In this document: positions 49,442 to 62,946 of the stretch, one piece after another | Layout of the letters: each line of letters starts with the position of its first letter | Numbering within the stretch: position 1 is the stretch's first letter | Source: Oxytricha trifallax | Lineage: Eukaryota > Ciliophora > Spirotrichea > Sporadotrichida > Oxytrichidae | Direction of reading: 5' to 3' | Length of the DNA stretch: 64,000 nt | Assembly (NCBI GenBank): GCA_000711775.1 | Contig: ARYC01017444.1 | Span: forward strand, 18,655 to 82,654 | The notes under the pieces: generated by a model | What the model saw: the letters and a program-made list of their open reading frames with translations, nothing else | Databases searched by the model: none | Told to the model about the DNA's origin: nothing | Translations under genes and position numbers: made by a program

Positions 49442-50857
49442 TCAAGCCTTTGCTTAAAGCAATGTCACATTAAAAGTATTGGATTAAAATTCTTTAACAT
49501 TTACAGTGATAAGTTTATTCCCAAATATTGAGGTTTTAGTTATTTTAAAACAAATCTAATTATTTTATATTGATTCCTCTTTATCAATGACCATTGAAAT
49601 TTATTTGGTGCTATAATACTCATTGAATAACTCTATAGGACTTTTTTCAATTAATAAAAATTTATGGTTGTTTGTCACAAAATTCTTGTCTAACATATTA
49701 ATACTTGGAACAAATACAATCAAAGATTTGCATTTTATTTTAAAGAGTAGCTCTAGTTAAGAAGAAAAGTTGAGTTTGAAATCTAAAAATAAGTACAATT
49801 TAATCGAATTCTCTCCAAGCCATTACAATTTAATTATAAATTCCTTATATTATTGTTATGTGAGAGTGATCTCTAGGCTTTTATAATTTTTATAAATGTC
49901 GCTTGCAAAGTAAAAAATATCAAGAAAATTATCGTGTTTGAGAGCTATTTAAAAATCTTCAACATCACTCAAATATTTATTGTGAAGATATTATTCATAA
50001 TAATCATCAATTTCATGAGCCTTTATTCTTTTCAAATTTTGATATTTGACCTTATTTTTCATCAATATATTTATCGTTTAGTTATAGATAGATGTTACAA
50101 TCTTAAAGTTTTCAAGGTTTAGGAGACTAGAAAACATTATGGAGTCTACAAATATAGAGTCCTATATTTTTAAGGATTTTATATTGGAATATGGATTTCT
50201 ATTCATCTTCATGAGCATACTGTTTTAACCATCTTCGCCATCATGATGAGATTCAGCTATTTATCTCATTAAAGTTTCACCAATAAAAGATTCTTTCACT
50301 GATATAGCACTGAAGTATTTGAAAAGTGGGTAGAGACCAGAATTTGAAAATGTGAGCTCTGAGTCTATTAGAGTTAACTTGTGAATTTTTATATTTTTTA
50401 AGGTTATATCTGGGAAGATTCTAATGTCATCCAAGTTCTAGCATGATTTAAAATGGATATTTAATGTCAATTTCTTATAATCTATAACTTGGTCTAATTA
50501 TTGTAAGAATCCCACAAATTAATTAATTTGGCATTAATTGATAAGGGCATTAAAGATAAACTTGATTCTATCTGTAAACTCTATTATATTCATGAAATTT
50601 GCTCTATTTCCATCTAACACATCTGAAATGTTTAAATCTAGAAATTAATAAGTCTTAGGCCATTAACTTTTTGCAAATTTAAGTCCTTCTTTTTCAGTTT
50701 TTTACAGAATGACTAATAGTATAAAGATTCTTTTAATTTCAAGGTAAGAGTAAATTGTTAAACGAGTGTTTCTTGTTAAGCATTTATTTGGCAGTGTCTT
50801 AATTACTGGTTAAGTTTTAATATTTTGACTTTAATTTTAAATTGGCAACGATAACAT
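49442..50857 (-). CDS. Array family protein, type d (third copy)
   Basis: ATG at 50855-50857 (MLSLPIQNQSQN) to TGA at 49442-49444, in frame, 471 residues. Differences from the other two type-d copies are mostly substitutions and the changed codons I checked stay open, so the frame appears to be under some constraint or the copy is young. Confidence 0.62.
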
Positions 50858-51500
50858 ATTATTTGATTTATTATTTATAGAAAACTCAAGATTTAATTAA
50901 ATATATTAAATATATTCTAATTCTAGTTTAAATATTAAAATATAAATATTAAATATTTTAAATATTTAGATCATGATCCTGCAAAATCTTAAAATTAAGT
51001 TATAAAATTAACTTCAATGCCCATTTAAAAGATTGCAATTTTTATTAATTAAAAAATACTCTAATTTAAGCTTTAAAAATTTAAAAATTTATTAATTATT
51101 ATAATTAATCTGATTGATAGTTTAAAAGTAAAGCATTAATAATATAGTTTCTCTTTTTTACTAACTGAAAAATGAGAAAGATTTTAAAATTAATTTTAAA
51201 TTAGTTGATAAACAAAAATATAAATTATTAAAAATAAAACAATTATTAATATTAAATGTAGAAATAAATAAGTAATTTATGCTAATTATATATATGTATT
51301 TTTTATTTATCTTTTATTGTAACAATTCTAAATATACTAAAAAATATTATTTATTAATTTTATGTTTATCAATATATAATAACAACAATCAATTGATAAT
51401 CTGAAATGAATAATTTTATTTAATTTGTAATAAAAAAGTTCATAATAAATAGTATGTTTAAGAAAAAGATTTTCAAAATTTGATTAAAAATTATTAAATA
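50858..51500. other. AT-rich spacer
   Basis: A/T-rich sequence with several TTAAATAT-like repeats near 50900-50970; no gene seen. Confidence 0.45.
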
Positions 51501-52007
51501 TCAAGTTAAATGAATTGAATCAAGATATTTTACAATAATTGTAATAATTTTGTTGCCAAGCATTGAGCTTTTGGTAAATTTCAGGTAAATACAACAATTT
51601 TTAATAGATTACTCTTCATCAACCTCCAATGAAATTTATTAATTACTGAAATATTTATTGAAAAGCTTAATTGGAGATTTTGTAAGAATTTTAAAACAGT
51701 AGTCAGACCTTAATTAATTTTCATCGAAAAATGTGATTGAAGGTGCTATTATTGTAAAAGAATTAAAATTAGGTTGGAAAAGAAGATCAAGTTAAGTAGG
51801 AAGCTTTAGGTTAAATCTTAATTATATAGTAAAATCAAAATAATTGTGTTAATAGTTCATATTTTCCATCACTTATTTAAATTCATGTTCCTAGATAGAA
51901 ATTTTAAAGTAATCATAAATTTTATCACTTTTCTTAACAAAATTAAAAATATCTAGAAATTTTTCATGAATTAGGCAATCTTAAAATTTTTCATTAGTTC
52001 TCAAATA

Positions 52008-52435
52008 TTGTAGGAATATATTTGATTATAAAAAATAAAAAATAAATTAAATTAAAATAATTATAATTATAATTAGTGGCAGTTAACTTTCTGGAAACCT
52101 ATACAATATGGTACTTGTTTGAAAGAGAATTCAAAATTAGCTGGACTTTAATATTGGCGGTACCCCTCTATCGCATCCCTGGAGCGAGATAACTCGACTT
52201 TAATTTTGGCATTAAAATCAACTAAACAAATCACCAAAAATTAAAGTCGAGTTTACTCATTTCAGGAATGCGATAGAGAGGTACCGCCAATATTAAAGTC
52301 CAGCTAATTTTGAATTCTCTCTCAAAAAAGTACCATATTTTATAGGTTTCCAGAAAGTTAACTGCCACTAATTATAATTATTTTAATTTAATTTATTTTA
52401 TTTTATAAAATTTTCATAATCAAATGTGTTCCTCC
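52008..52435. mobile_element. Foldback MITE with GTGGCAGTTA-type arms (2)
   Basis: A 428-bp near-palindrome flanked by AATA (52004-52007, 52436-52439). It starts TTGTAGGAATATATTTGATTAT. The arms contain ATTAGTGGCAGTTAACTTTC, TATTGGCGGTACCCCTCTATC and GAGCGAGATAAC. Same family as 39383-39796. It interrupts an array gene whose flanking frame is otherwise continuous. Confidence 0.75.
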
Positions 52436-52758
52436 AATACTTAAAAAATAGGAACTCTTACCAATACAAATAAACTTAGTATGCTCGAAATCTTTTTAGT
52501 TTTTAATATTTTGCTTTGTTTATTAATAACCATTTTAAGGTTTAATTATAGAGTGAATTACTAATTAAAAATTATTGAAGATTTATTAAGCTAGAGAACA
52601 TTACAGAGTCGATAAAAATGCATTTTTTTATCTTTAAAGATTTAATATTATAATAAGGCAATTCGTTTATCTTCACTAATTTCTAATTATAGCCATCTTC
52701 ATTTTAAGAATCAAAAACTCTCTCCATCAATTTCTCGCCAATAAAAGATTCTCTCAAT

Positions 52759-52880
52759 CAAAACCCCAAAATCTTAAAACCCTTTATGTAGTTGATTGAA
52801 TTTTTTATTAATAAAAATAGACTATTAGTGCATACTTTACTAGGGTTTTAATAGGGTTTATGTTGGGGATTTGGGTTTAA
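52759..52880 (+). repeat. Left inverted repeat of the 52-57 kb TBE
   Basis: Pairs with about 56770-56877. The two arms differ by small indels in the outer 40 bp. Confidence 0.7.
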
Positions 52881-52882
52881 AA

Positions 52883-53950
52883 GATGTGTGAATTAATGTT
52901 CAAATACTAGGTTTGGAGTAAGTATAAGACAGTAAGTATATATATGCTGTTTATGTTGCGTTACGGATTCATGATTCTAGTGAATAATTCAAATCTATAT
53001 AAAATTTCACTTATGTTGCAGGCTGCTCCATATATATCTTGATACTTTAAAATCTCATACTTGTTAGCTTGAAATAAAAACGATTGCCACTTAATTCTTA
53101 GCCTAAGAGACCTTAGAAGTTCTAGCAACATCATTTTGATTATCAAATTAATGATAAGACACTTAAAAACTGGACTCATTTTTCACTGGCCAAAAGAGCT
53201 GTGATGTTTCATCGGGAATTCTCTCAGCTTCATATTTTTGCTTAATACATAGTTAACATATATAAAAAGAACGGAATATCTTTAAAAGGCAGTCAACAGC
53301 ATTAAGATAGTGATTGACTTTACAGTTCCATTTTAATAAATTATTATAAATCACATATTCGATTAAATGCAGAACGCTTAAGAGGTCAATATATAATTTA
53401 TACATGTTAATGAAACTGTGTTTATATTCAATACCTTTATATCTAAGTTTTGGGACAAGAGGTACAACAACATAGAAGTTTATGATTAAAAAGTAAAGGT
53501 TTAAACTCATTCTATTCTTGATGGAATAAGTTAAGATATTTGCCTCGATATTTATGTTATTCACCCTCGTTCTATAAAGATTGAATAATATATCCAATTT
53601 TTTGCAACAACTCAGAGACAAGTACGCATTCTAAGAGATTATTCTATTTCTTGGCGACCTATAGGTTAATATAACTAAATATCAATGAAAATTATGAAAG
53701 ACTTAACATTACATCTGTATTTAATGTACCTTACAGTTCTCATTTCAATGAAATTGAATTATATCAGGGGCTTTTGAAAGGTCAGTACAAGAAAATGTCT
53801 CTCAATGATGCATGATTTTAAGAAAGACACAGTCAATTTTATAAGAAGTTCTTCTAAGAGAGCAGCGATGATAAAGCTAAAGTAAGTGCTACAGAAGGGA
53901 GGAATTGTGTTATAAATAAGTTTAGATTTGAACTAATTAATAAGTTCACA
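52883..53950 (+). pseudogene. TBE DDE transposase, decayed
   Basis: Pieces in several frames match the transposase at 18954-20002: NWTHFSL-, VIDFTVPF, FIHVNETVFIFNTFI, NNIEVYDQKVKV, YVIHPRSIKIEQYIQF, IILFLGDLQV, TSVFNVPYSSHFNEIEL and LLKGQYKKM. Two acidic residues of the DDE triad are altered: ADE has become VNE (Asp to Asn), and VDN has become LGD, which loses the aligned Asp. An inactive relic. Confidence 0.65.
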
Positions 53951-54014
53951 TATAAAATTAGCCTTAATGGGATGTGGCTTTTCTTTCTTAAAGCTTGCTT
54001 GGGTCTATGCTTCT

Positions 54015-54715
54015 TCATTTAGTGCCAACACCTGTATCTTTGTTTATCTCGTCTGGCTTTTAGAAATCTTTGAAGAGTCTCTTACTCAACTCATGCTTTA
54101 CTTGAGATTTTATCTCTCTGTTTAACTTACTGTCCTCTTTCATCAAGTATATAGCAGTACCAGGTTTTTCTATAAAGTTAGAAGACTAAGCTTACTTGAG
54201 ATGAAAGGATGCTTTTAAAGTTCCTACAGCCAGGTATCACTTATCCTAATACCTTGCTTCTCTTTTTCTTCAGGAGAGATGCTGTAGCGTTTCTTATGAG
54301 CTTCTTAAATAACTTCATTTAAGTACTCAGGTTTCAGAGTTACAAGGACTACAAAGTAGAAGTTACTTTCTGGCAAATCATTTAAAGAATGTAGCTTAGA
54401 TGGAAGGAATATAGTAAAGTCTGGATCATTCATAGCATCATCATAGATGTTTTTTATTGATATTTCAGGGTTGTTAGTTATCTTGATCATTCTGATTTCA
54501 TTTGACTTTTTTTAACTTCACATAGCAAGGCTTTTAAGAATGAGATTTCAGTTTCTCTTAAGTTGGTAAGAAGAGTCCAACTATATCAATTATATTCATT
54601 ATAGATGAAAACTTACCCTGCTATACCAAGTATTTGTAGAGGTCCTCTTTACTTCTGAATTTACTTTTAAATTTTGAGATTATATTCTCTTCATTGCATC
54701 ATTCAAAGATTCCAT
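54015..54715 (-). pseudogene. TBE 22K-type protein, degenerate copy
   Basis: ATG at 54713-54715 (MESLNDAMKR). Later come NNPEISIKNIYDDAMND, AHKKRYSISPEEKEKQG and ISDTWLQELQKHPFIS. After the candidate intron (54170-54195) it reads KKPGTAIYLMKED, KHELSKRLFKDF and ends at TGA 54015-54017. A frameshift lies between the N-terminal part and the core. Homologue of 18158-18944. Confidence 0.55.
54170..54195 (-). other. Candidate 26-nt intron, second TBE 22K gene
   Basis: Minus strand: GTAAG...TCTAAC...TAG, 26 nt, at the same protein position as 18688-18713. Removal restores the frame. Confidence 0.5.
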
Positions 54716-55449
54716 CTTGCTCCTAGTCTTCTAGAAATCTTAATGAATTTAAAATTATGGATATCAATTCTGAACTTATCAAAATTTTACTTCAATTTAG
54801 GGAGATCCAGTTAGAGGAAAACCTGAATATGATAAATAGATAAAGATGGGGGGAACTTTCTCCAAGTTTCAAAGTTTGACTTCTATTTTTATCAAACTTT
54901 CTCCATTAAATTGCTCCTAATAATATTTAATTTAATTCAGTGGTGCTCATAATATATTTTAAACTTAATTAGAAGGTTAAATTACTGTTCAAAACTGTAT
55001 CAGATGATAAATATCACAAATAAATCTTAAAACTAATCGTCCTATATATACGAGAACTGATTTAGGAGCACCACTTAACATTACGAGACACATTTGGGGC
55101 ATTTTAAAGAATAACATGGATGAAATAATATATTAATTATCTCAAAATTTTAGAATTATAAACTATAATGTGCGCGCTCTGTTCATATTAATCCTCTCTA
55201 AATCTTTGAGGATATGCTCTTACCTTTGTATAAAGGCAGAATTTATACAAATTATATAATCATTAATAGTATTTTAAAATTATAGGCAACCTACTTAGAA
55301 AAGCGTCATAGCTTGGCATAGCCAAGAAAAACTTTCCTTCATAATTAAAGGAAAATTGAGACATGCGATGCCTGTACCTAATACAACCCTGAAATTCTTT
55401 AACCTGAGCTAATCTTAGGTTTTAGATCTTGATTCGCAATTCAATTGTT

Positions 55450-56700
55450 CAAAGAACTGCAGAACTAAGAAATTCAATAAAAAGCACAAATAAAAATTGT
55501 TGAAGAGGAGGAGGAAGAGAAAAGAAGTTAAGTTATTGCATTAATATGAAGAGTGTTAGAAGATCTTCACTTTTAATAAGTTCTCAAGCTTCATAATTTA
55601 AAGCAGCATTCTAACAAGCTCAAGCTATATCTTAATCATGAAAAGATAAATAGAAAAAATCTCTGGCCTTTTTGCAATAATAATTATAATCATTTAAGAG
55701 TTTTAAAAGTTCACCTTTAAAGCCATCATGGCAAGAAGTTTGAAGTCATAGATCTTGAGAATGGCATGGTCTTCCTTTCTTAAAGAAAGGCAAGGGATCC
55801 TTTAGAATTTTGGAACAAAGAGTTAAGAAACAAAATAAGCTAATTAAAGCAGTGAGAAACCTCCATGCCTCCGAGATAGTAAAAATCACTCTGAAGATAC
55901 AAGCACAAAAACTTCAAATATTGAATATAATTGATTTTAAAAAGTGTAAAGTAAAGAAAAGTATCTTAACCTTGGGATAAATTTAAAAAAGGTCAAAGCA
56001 GATAAGCAGTTCGCATACAAAATATATCCGTTCAACTACTTCAATGCGATGACAAGTATTATTGCAATTCGTAAATGAATACCTAGCACATTCTAAATCA
56101 ATAGATAGACAAATCAGTTTTATAGTAAAGCTTTATGCTATACAGATTGCTCAAGATCATGTTTCTTTCCGTATCCCTCTATTCTAAATGACTTTAAGAG
56201 AGTACATTTAAGATAAAAGGATTCCAAAAAATAGCTATCTCTTATTGTTACAAATATTTGCAATCTAATTGAAGAGCAACACAAATAGGATATGCTCACA
56301 GAGACTTGAATCCTAACAATATTATACTTGACTTTTCACCTCTCAAATTACTAATAATTTACTTCAATAAATTATTGAAAGTTGAAGCTTCAGGACTTGT
56401 CAAGGTTTATGATACTATCAAGAAAGGAAGGACTTTAGAGATGGTGATATTAACTTGGATATATGGGCTCTATCAGAAATAATAGCTTAATGAGATATGG
56501 CAAGAAATGATTACTATAGCTGTAAGCGGTAGAAAGATTTAAAACAGAGAATACAGCAATATCTAGACTAGAATAAGTTAAAGGTAAAATTAAAGATATG
56601 GCTGGTAGATAATCATTAAGCCTACCTACCATAGAGCGTACCATACATTGGACTAAATTATAAATTGGATAGGAGAAATAAAGTTTAGAAAGTTGGTTGC
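55450..56700 (+). pseudogene. TBE zinc-finger/kinase gene, decayed
   Basis: Plus-strand pieces match the kinase part of 16176-17456: an AYKIYPFNYFNAMTS-like stretch, a region near 56150 (AQDHVSFRIPLF), and the catalytic loop as YAHRDLNPNNIILDFSP near 56290. The frame is broken many times. The zinc-finger part is not clearly readable. Confidence 0.5.
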
Positions 56701-56769
56701 CTCATGCCAAATTATTGTTTGAGCGAAAAGTAAAAACAAAACACCTCTAATACACACTAATTTACATTA

Positions 56770-56877
56770 CATTTAAACACTAATCCCCAACATAAACCCT
56801 ATTAAAACCCAAATAAAGTATGCACTAATAGTCTACTTTTATCAATGAAAAATAAATCAAACTATTTAAGGGTTGTG
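56770..56877 (-). repeat. Right inverted repeat of the 52-57 kb TBE
   Basis: Inverse of the left arm, ending GGGTTGTG instead of a clean G4T4 motif. Confidence 0.7.
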
Positions 56878-57497
56878 AATACTACAGCGCTAAAATTCTT
56901 GAAAAGAGGATAAAGACCAGATATCGAAAATGTAAGCTTAGAGTCAATTATTGTTAACTTTCGAAACTTTAAATTAATAAAATTAATTTATTGTTCTATT
57001 TTAAAGTCATCCAAATTTTCACACGATAAAATTAACAAATCAACTGTGAATGCTCTATTTTTATACCTCTTTTCAATTTAATGTAAGATTTTCACAAACT
57101 CATTAATTTTACATTAATTAACTAGAGCATCGAATATAAACTGAATTTAATCTGTGAATTGTACCAAAAATTTTAGATTTACTTTTCTATTAAATATTTA
57201 AGAAAATTCTAATCTAAGAATTTGCTAATTTATATTCCTTAAAGTTTAGGCAAGCGTTAAAGCATCTTTTTCTGATTTCTACAGTTTAATTAAAATGAGA
57301 AAACTTTATGGCATTTCAAGGTAAGAATAAATTATAAGTCTAATATTTATTGTTAAGCATTTAGATTGTGGTAGAGTCTTGGTTGCATGCTTTATTTCAA
57401 TTTTCATGGTTTAAGTAGTTTCAATAGGATGTTGCTACACTTATTAACTAATTAATTATTGATTTAAAGTTTTGCTTGATTTTAAAGATTTTTTCAT

Positions 57498-59197
57498 TTA
57501 TAATAAATAATTATTTTTCTTAAAATCCATATTTTAAGTTATAAGTTTTAAATAATATTTTTAATATTCATCAAAATAAATTAAATTTTTAGAGTTAAAT
57601 AATTTAAGCTTATGTCTTTATTTAAAAATTGAGAAAAGTTAAAATTATATACGACCCTTAACCCTCCCCACTAATTTTCCATTCTTTCACCTACCTTAAA
57701 ACCATTTTATTTATAAAATAAGATACTTATTTCAGTTCTTATGGAAATTAAGAAGAAACATTATTTGCATAGATTAGCAGTAATTGAGAGTAGGAACGGA
57801 ATTTTTTCATACTCAATTATAGCATTGTATATGGAACAGTAAAATTTACTAGTTGAATTAATGTTGTTTTTTTTATTTATTAATGAATTTAAAATACATT
57901 ACATCCACAGCTCTCAAATCTAATATTTGGAAAATTATGATTCAGTATATTTTTATAAATTAATAAAAGCTAGAAATTCATTTATTTATTAACTATGAAT
58001 TTGCTTCAGTAAATATAAAATACTCTGCCAATAAAATTATATATCTCAAAAAAATAACTATTAATTATACACTCATTGCGACTTAAATATTTGGTAAGCT
58101 TTAAATTTTCTTTTTCAAATAAAATGAATTAAAGTAAAATAATAAAAGTTTTAATCCTTTAAAGTATCAGTAATATTATTTAATTATTTATTCTATTGAG
58201 CATTTATTTTTTATTGTTTTTGATAAATTAATTTCAATTTTATTTTAGGTTAATTTTTTTTGGAAAACTTATAGGATTAAGTATTGTTTCTTAAACAATT
58301 TAATTATAGAATATTCCTTTTTTTTAATATATTTAATATTTTCATATTTAATATATTTAAACGACAGAATTTTTACATAATCAATATAAGCTCTTATTAT
58401 GTTTTAGTTAAATCAAATTTTAAGATAAAAAGATTGGAATCAAAATAATTAAAGACCTGCATTATATTAAAATAAAATTTTAAATCAAAAAATTAATATG
58501 ATATTAATCAATAATAATTTTTTTTTTATAACAATTATTAACATTTCAAATAACTTACTATTTTTTAATTAAAGCGACTAAGAAATAGGTTTATTAGCGT
58601 AATTATTAAATTTTGTTTATACTAACAAATTAAGAATTTTAACTTTTAATTAAGAATAGTATCAAAATTCATTATTTTAACCAAAAAATATATATAAAAA
58701 GAAACACTCGAAGAAATAGCTAAAATTATTTTGAGTTACTAATTAACTTAATTCTAGAAGGTCTATAAAATCTAAATTAGGATAAATCTATTGAGATTTG
58801 AATTTATTCATTTTAAAATCAAGTAATCTCGCTCCCTAATTTAAAAAGTTAGCAATTAATTTTTAAATTATATATTAAATTAAAAAATAGATCGTCCATT
58901 TAAATATACTTAACCAGTCATTATTTATAATTTTTAATAACAAAAATAAAAAATAAACCCAAATTATAGAGCATTAAATTATTATTTTTAATATTTTCTA
59001 GTTAAATTATTATTGTTGAAACACTTAAAGTAATAAAAACAATATTAAATTTTGTATTTGAACAAATTTCAAATGAAAAGTTAAAAAACATTTTTAATTT
59101 CATTATTTAAAAAAAAATTGATGAGAATCAAGCATTATTTATTTTTATTTAAACTTATTTATAGCAAAATCAAGCATGTAAATTATATTATATATTT
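57498..59197. other. AT-rich spacer
   Basis: About 1.7 kb of low-complexity A/T sequence. A C-rich patch (GACCCTTAACCCTCCCC) lies near 57650. No gene seen, and the conserved block of units 1 and 2 is not evident here. Confidence 0.45.
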
Positions 59198-60651
59198 TCA
59201 AGTTAGATGAATCATACTTAAATGGTCGACAAATACTTCTATAATTTTATTTCCAAAAATAGACTCTTTTGTAATTTTCATACAAATCGAAGATTCTTTA
59301 ATAGATTTTTCTTCTTCAATTTTCATTGAAATCTTCTTGGTTCTATAATATTCATTAAATAGATCAATCGGACTTTTGGTAAACAATTTATAAAGCAAGT
59401 CATCTCTGATTTAATTTTCATTGAAAAGTGTGATTCCCTGTACTGTTATTGTCAGAAATTTAAAGTTTAACCGAAATAGAGGTTCAAGCTAAGAAAAACA
59501 ATCAAATTAAAAATTTAAGGAAAATATGAACTGAACTTTATTTGTTGATAAATTTTGAATCTTAGTAATGTCTTCATATTCTTCTTCAGAAAGTTTAATA
59601 ATAACGCTTTTATAATTTTGATGATTTTTACTAACTAAGTAAAGTACATCAAGAAATTTGTTATGCTTTAAACATTCTTCAAACTCTTCGTTGTCGTTTA
59701 AATATTTATTAATTAAGTCCTCCTATGAAGACTCATTAATTTCATAAGCACAAATTTATTTAAGTTTCTGATATTTAGATTTGTTTCTCAAAAGCCAGTT
59801 TAGTGATTAATTATAGAGCGAACCTATTATTTTTAAATTTTTAAGAATGATTAAACTTGAGAACATCACTGAATCAATAAAAATACTTTATTCAACAATT
59901 AATGTTTTTATATTAGGGTAAGGTAAATCGTTTATCTTCATTAATTTCTAATTTCTACCATCCTCATTTTCATTTTATGATTCTATTATACTTTCCATCA
60001 GTTTTTCGCCAATATAGGAATCATTAAATCTCATAATACTGAAATATTTGAAAAGAGGGTATAAGCCTGATTCTGAAAATGTATGCTTTGAATCAATTAG
60101 ACTTAACTTTAAAAACTTTATATTTGGAAAATTTATTTATTATTCAATTTTCAATTCATCCATGTCTTCGCATGACCCCGAAATTTAATATCAACAGTTA
60201 ATATGGGTTTATTAAGCATCTGTTCAATTTACCCCAATACTCTTATAAAGGCATCAATTTTCAATTAGTTAACAAGAGCATCAAAATAAAACTTAATCTT
60301 ATCGACATATTATACTATATTTTTAAAGTTAATTTTGGCATTGTGAATTTATGAAAAGTTTATTTTCATTTTTTGTTGCTTTTCAGATCTTAATGGTAAT
60401 GCTATTGATAATGCTTTTTATTCTGATTTCTAAAGTCTAAGTAGAATGAGGAAACTTTTATTTATTACAAGGTATGAGTAAATTATGAGTCTAATGTTTA
60501 TTGTTAAACATTTTGATGTTTGTACTGATGCTTTTATTATAGGCTTTATTTCAGCTTCAACTTTTTTCTCTATTGGCTGTGGTTTCTATAGTTATTGATT
60601 TTTAGCTGATTACTATTAATTATTTTGTTTAGTAATAGTGGATTTTTTCAT
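59198..60651 (-). pseudogene. Array gene, type f, frameshifted (third copy)
   Basis: ATG at 60649-60651, family stop TGA at 59198-59200, in different frames. One extra base in a C/G run at about 60174-60180 (GACCCCG against GACCG in unit 1) shifts the frame, and the N-terminal frame ends at TGA 60151-60153 after 166 codons. The C-terminal part keeps KSPIDLFNEYYRTKKISM and SIFGNKIIEVFVDHL. Confidence 0.55.
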
Positions 60652-61600
60652 TTTTATAAATAATTTCTTATTTAATATTTAAAAAATCTTCTTATTTTAT
60701 AATCATCTAATAACTCTAAGTTTGAATATTTATTTTAATGAATTAGGGTTCCCCTAATATTTGATTCTTATTTTATTTTGGTAGTTAATATTCAAATGTT
60801 ACAGATTGTTTTTAATAAAAAAACTCTCACAAATAATTAATTTATTAAAATCATTATAAAATTAATTATTTATTTTCTTTTATTAACTTAATTTTCTAAT
60901 AACTTTTAATTTAAGCTTTATGTTATATACTAATTGTTAGAGCATTATTTGTGCTTAAGCATAAATATTATACATGTATTTTAAATAATATTTTAATGAG
61001 TAAATTAATATCGATTTTGTGTAAAATTAATATCAAATATTAAACTTTCTATTTATATTAGTAAAACTTAAAAAACTCCAGACAAATTATTAAAAATATA
61101 CATTATGGTTATAATTATTTATATTTATTAAGATATATTTTTAAAATTGTTTAAAACAAATTTTGATTTCTCAAAAATGAAGTAATTTATGAAAATACAT
61201 AAACATAGTATTAATCTTTGAAGCAATAAGAATATCTTATAATTAAAAAAATATATGACAAAATATTATAGTTATAAAGTATAAACTATTTAAACCATCT
61301 CAGATATACTTCAAATATCTAAATAAATTGATTAATTAAAAATTATAAGCTAATTTATAATTTAAGAAAGTAAAGAATAAATAGGCATTATATTATTAAT
61401 AATTTATTTTTTTTAAAAAAAATAATAAAATTTAAATATTTTAATAGATTTTTTTTCTTCTCATAATACAACTTAAATAAAAAAAATAAAAATCAAATTT
61501 ATATATTGAAGTTCAAACGACATTTAAAACTAATATATTCTATTTTTATAGAATTAATATACTTCTTAATTTAAGTAACTAAATTTAATAGAGTATTTAT
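60652..61600. other. AT-rich spacer between type f and type g genes (unit 3)
   Basis: Diverged copy of 12681-13640. No gene seen. Confidence 0.45.
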
Positions 61601-62946
61601 TCATTTAATTATTTTTTTAATATCAAATATTTGAAATTAATCTGCAAAAATAGTAATAATTTTGTCTGCTTTTGAATTTTGAGTTATTTCAAAGCATATG
61701 GAATTATATTCAATCGACTTCTTTTCATTAATATTAAGTGATAAGTTTTCTGATTTATAATAATCATAAAATAACTCTATTGGGCTTTAAGTTAGAGATT
61801 TAAAAACTTGATTTTAGTCTAGAAGGAAAAAATCAAAAAATATAATCTTGTTAGTATGAATCTTCATAGATTTGAAGTTTAATTGAAAGAGTAGTCCTAG
61901 CCAAGAAAATGCTTCAAAGTTAAAGTCTAAGTTGAAACTAAAATCTATCTTATTTTTTGCGAAAGAACTTAAGTCATCAACAATCTATTCAAAAGCATTT
62001 GTATTGGAAATAGTAGTATGAAGATTTTCGCAAATTTTATAATCATCCTTAACAAAACGAATAATATTGATAAAGTTATTTTACTTTAAGCTCCAATAAT
62101 AATCATAGTTAGTTTTAAAATAATCAAGAATATATGATATTAGATTATCATCTTTTTCACATGCATTAATGTTTTTCAATTTTTAATATTTTTTGTTATT
62201 TTACAAAAGGCAATTCAAAGATGAGTTATACAGACAATCTATTATGTAAAAAGTTTCTAGATTTCTTAGACTTGAAAACATCACTGAATCAATAAATAGA
62301 CTGCAATATATTTTGAGTGATTTAATATTTGAATATGGTAATTAATTAATGCCCATTAGCTTACTGTTTTATCCCTATTCATTGTTTTAGTAAGATTTTA
62401 CAATTTCCTCCTTCAATTTACCACCAATTATAGATCTTCTCAAATTTACTGAACTAAAATGTTTAAAAAGAGGATAAAGACCAGTATCTGAAAAAGTGAT
62501 TTCACAAAAAAATAAAGTTAACTTATGAAAATGAATGCTTTTGTATTTTATTTACTTGTAAATTTGCAATTCTTCCAAATTGCAAAAATTAAATTGAATG
62601 CTAATTTTTACTTTTTTTTATGTAAGTATTTCATCTATTTTTAATAAGAATTCTAGGAATTATTAAATTTAGGTATTATTGGCATCATTTTTGTAAAATC
62701 TAAACTTAAATGCATGTGTAAACTCTAATATCCTTTTCAAGTTAATTCATTTATCATTTATATTAGTAATATTTATTTTGAGCTTTCTTTTATTTAAAGG
62801 CCTTTAAAATTTTTTGCGAATTTTATACTTTCTCTTTCTTATTTATGTAGTCCAAGTAGAATAAGATAAGTTTCTGTCATTGTTAAGTATGAGTAAATAT
62901 TCAATCGAATATTTTTTGTTAAAGTTTTACTTATTTTTGTTTACAT
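61601..62946 (-). pseudogene. Array gene, type g, frameshifted (third copy)
   Basis: ATG at 62944-62946 (MQTKISKTLTKNIRLNIYSYL) and family stop TGA at 61601-61603 (tail ITIFADQFQIFDIK). They are out of frame. A T run near 62808-62814 is two bases longer than in the other type-g copies, which explains the shift. Confidence 0.5.

Larger units (their letters stand above)
52759..56877. mobile_element. TBE-like transposon, 4.1 kb, degenerate
   Basis: A 4,119-bp element flanked by AAT (52756-52758, 56878-56880). The left end is CAAAACCCCAAAATC, a clean telomere-like motif; the right end is degenerate. The inverted repeats of 100-120 bp share GTAGACTATTAGTGCATACTTT and GGGTTTTAATAGGG-. The gene order is reversed relative to the 16-20 kb copy: transposase (plus), 22K (minus), kinase (plus). 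All three genes have multiple shifts or stops, so it is an older copy of another subfamily. Confidence 0.85.
51501..57497 (-). pseudogene. Array gene split by a foldback element and a TBE
   Basis: Three pieces: 51501-52007 (C-terminal, TGA 51501-51503, tail VKYLDSIHLT), 52436-52758 (middle) and 56878-57497 (N-terminal, ATG 57495-57497, MKKSLKSSKTLN). The foldback and the TBE at 52759-56877 interrupt it. At the TBE the halves join as AVVLRESFIGEKLMER across one AAT. With both insertions and one copy of each duplication removed, start and stop are in frame (about 481 codons). It is closest to type f in its tail, but its place in the order differs from units 1 and 2. Confidence 0.55.

Noticed and set aside
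53253..53621. 122-codon minus-strand frame inside the second TBE
   Set aside because: Antisense to the decayed transposase; the plus strand matches the other transposase in pieces.
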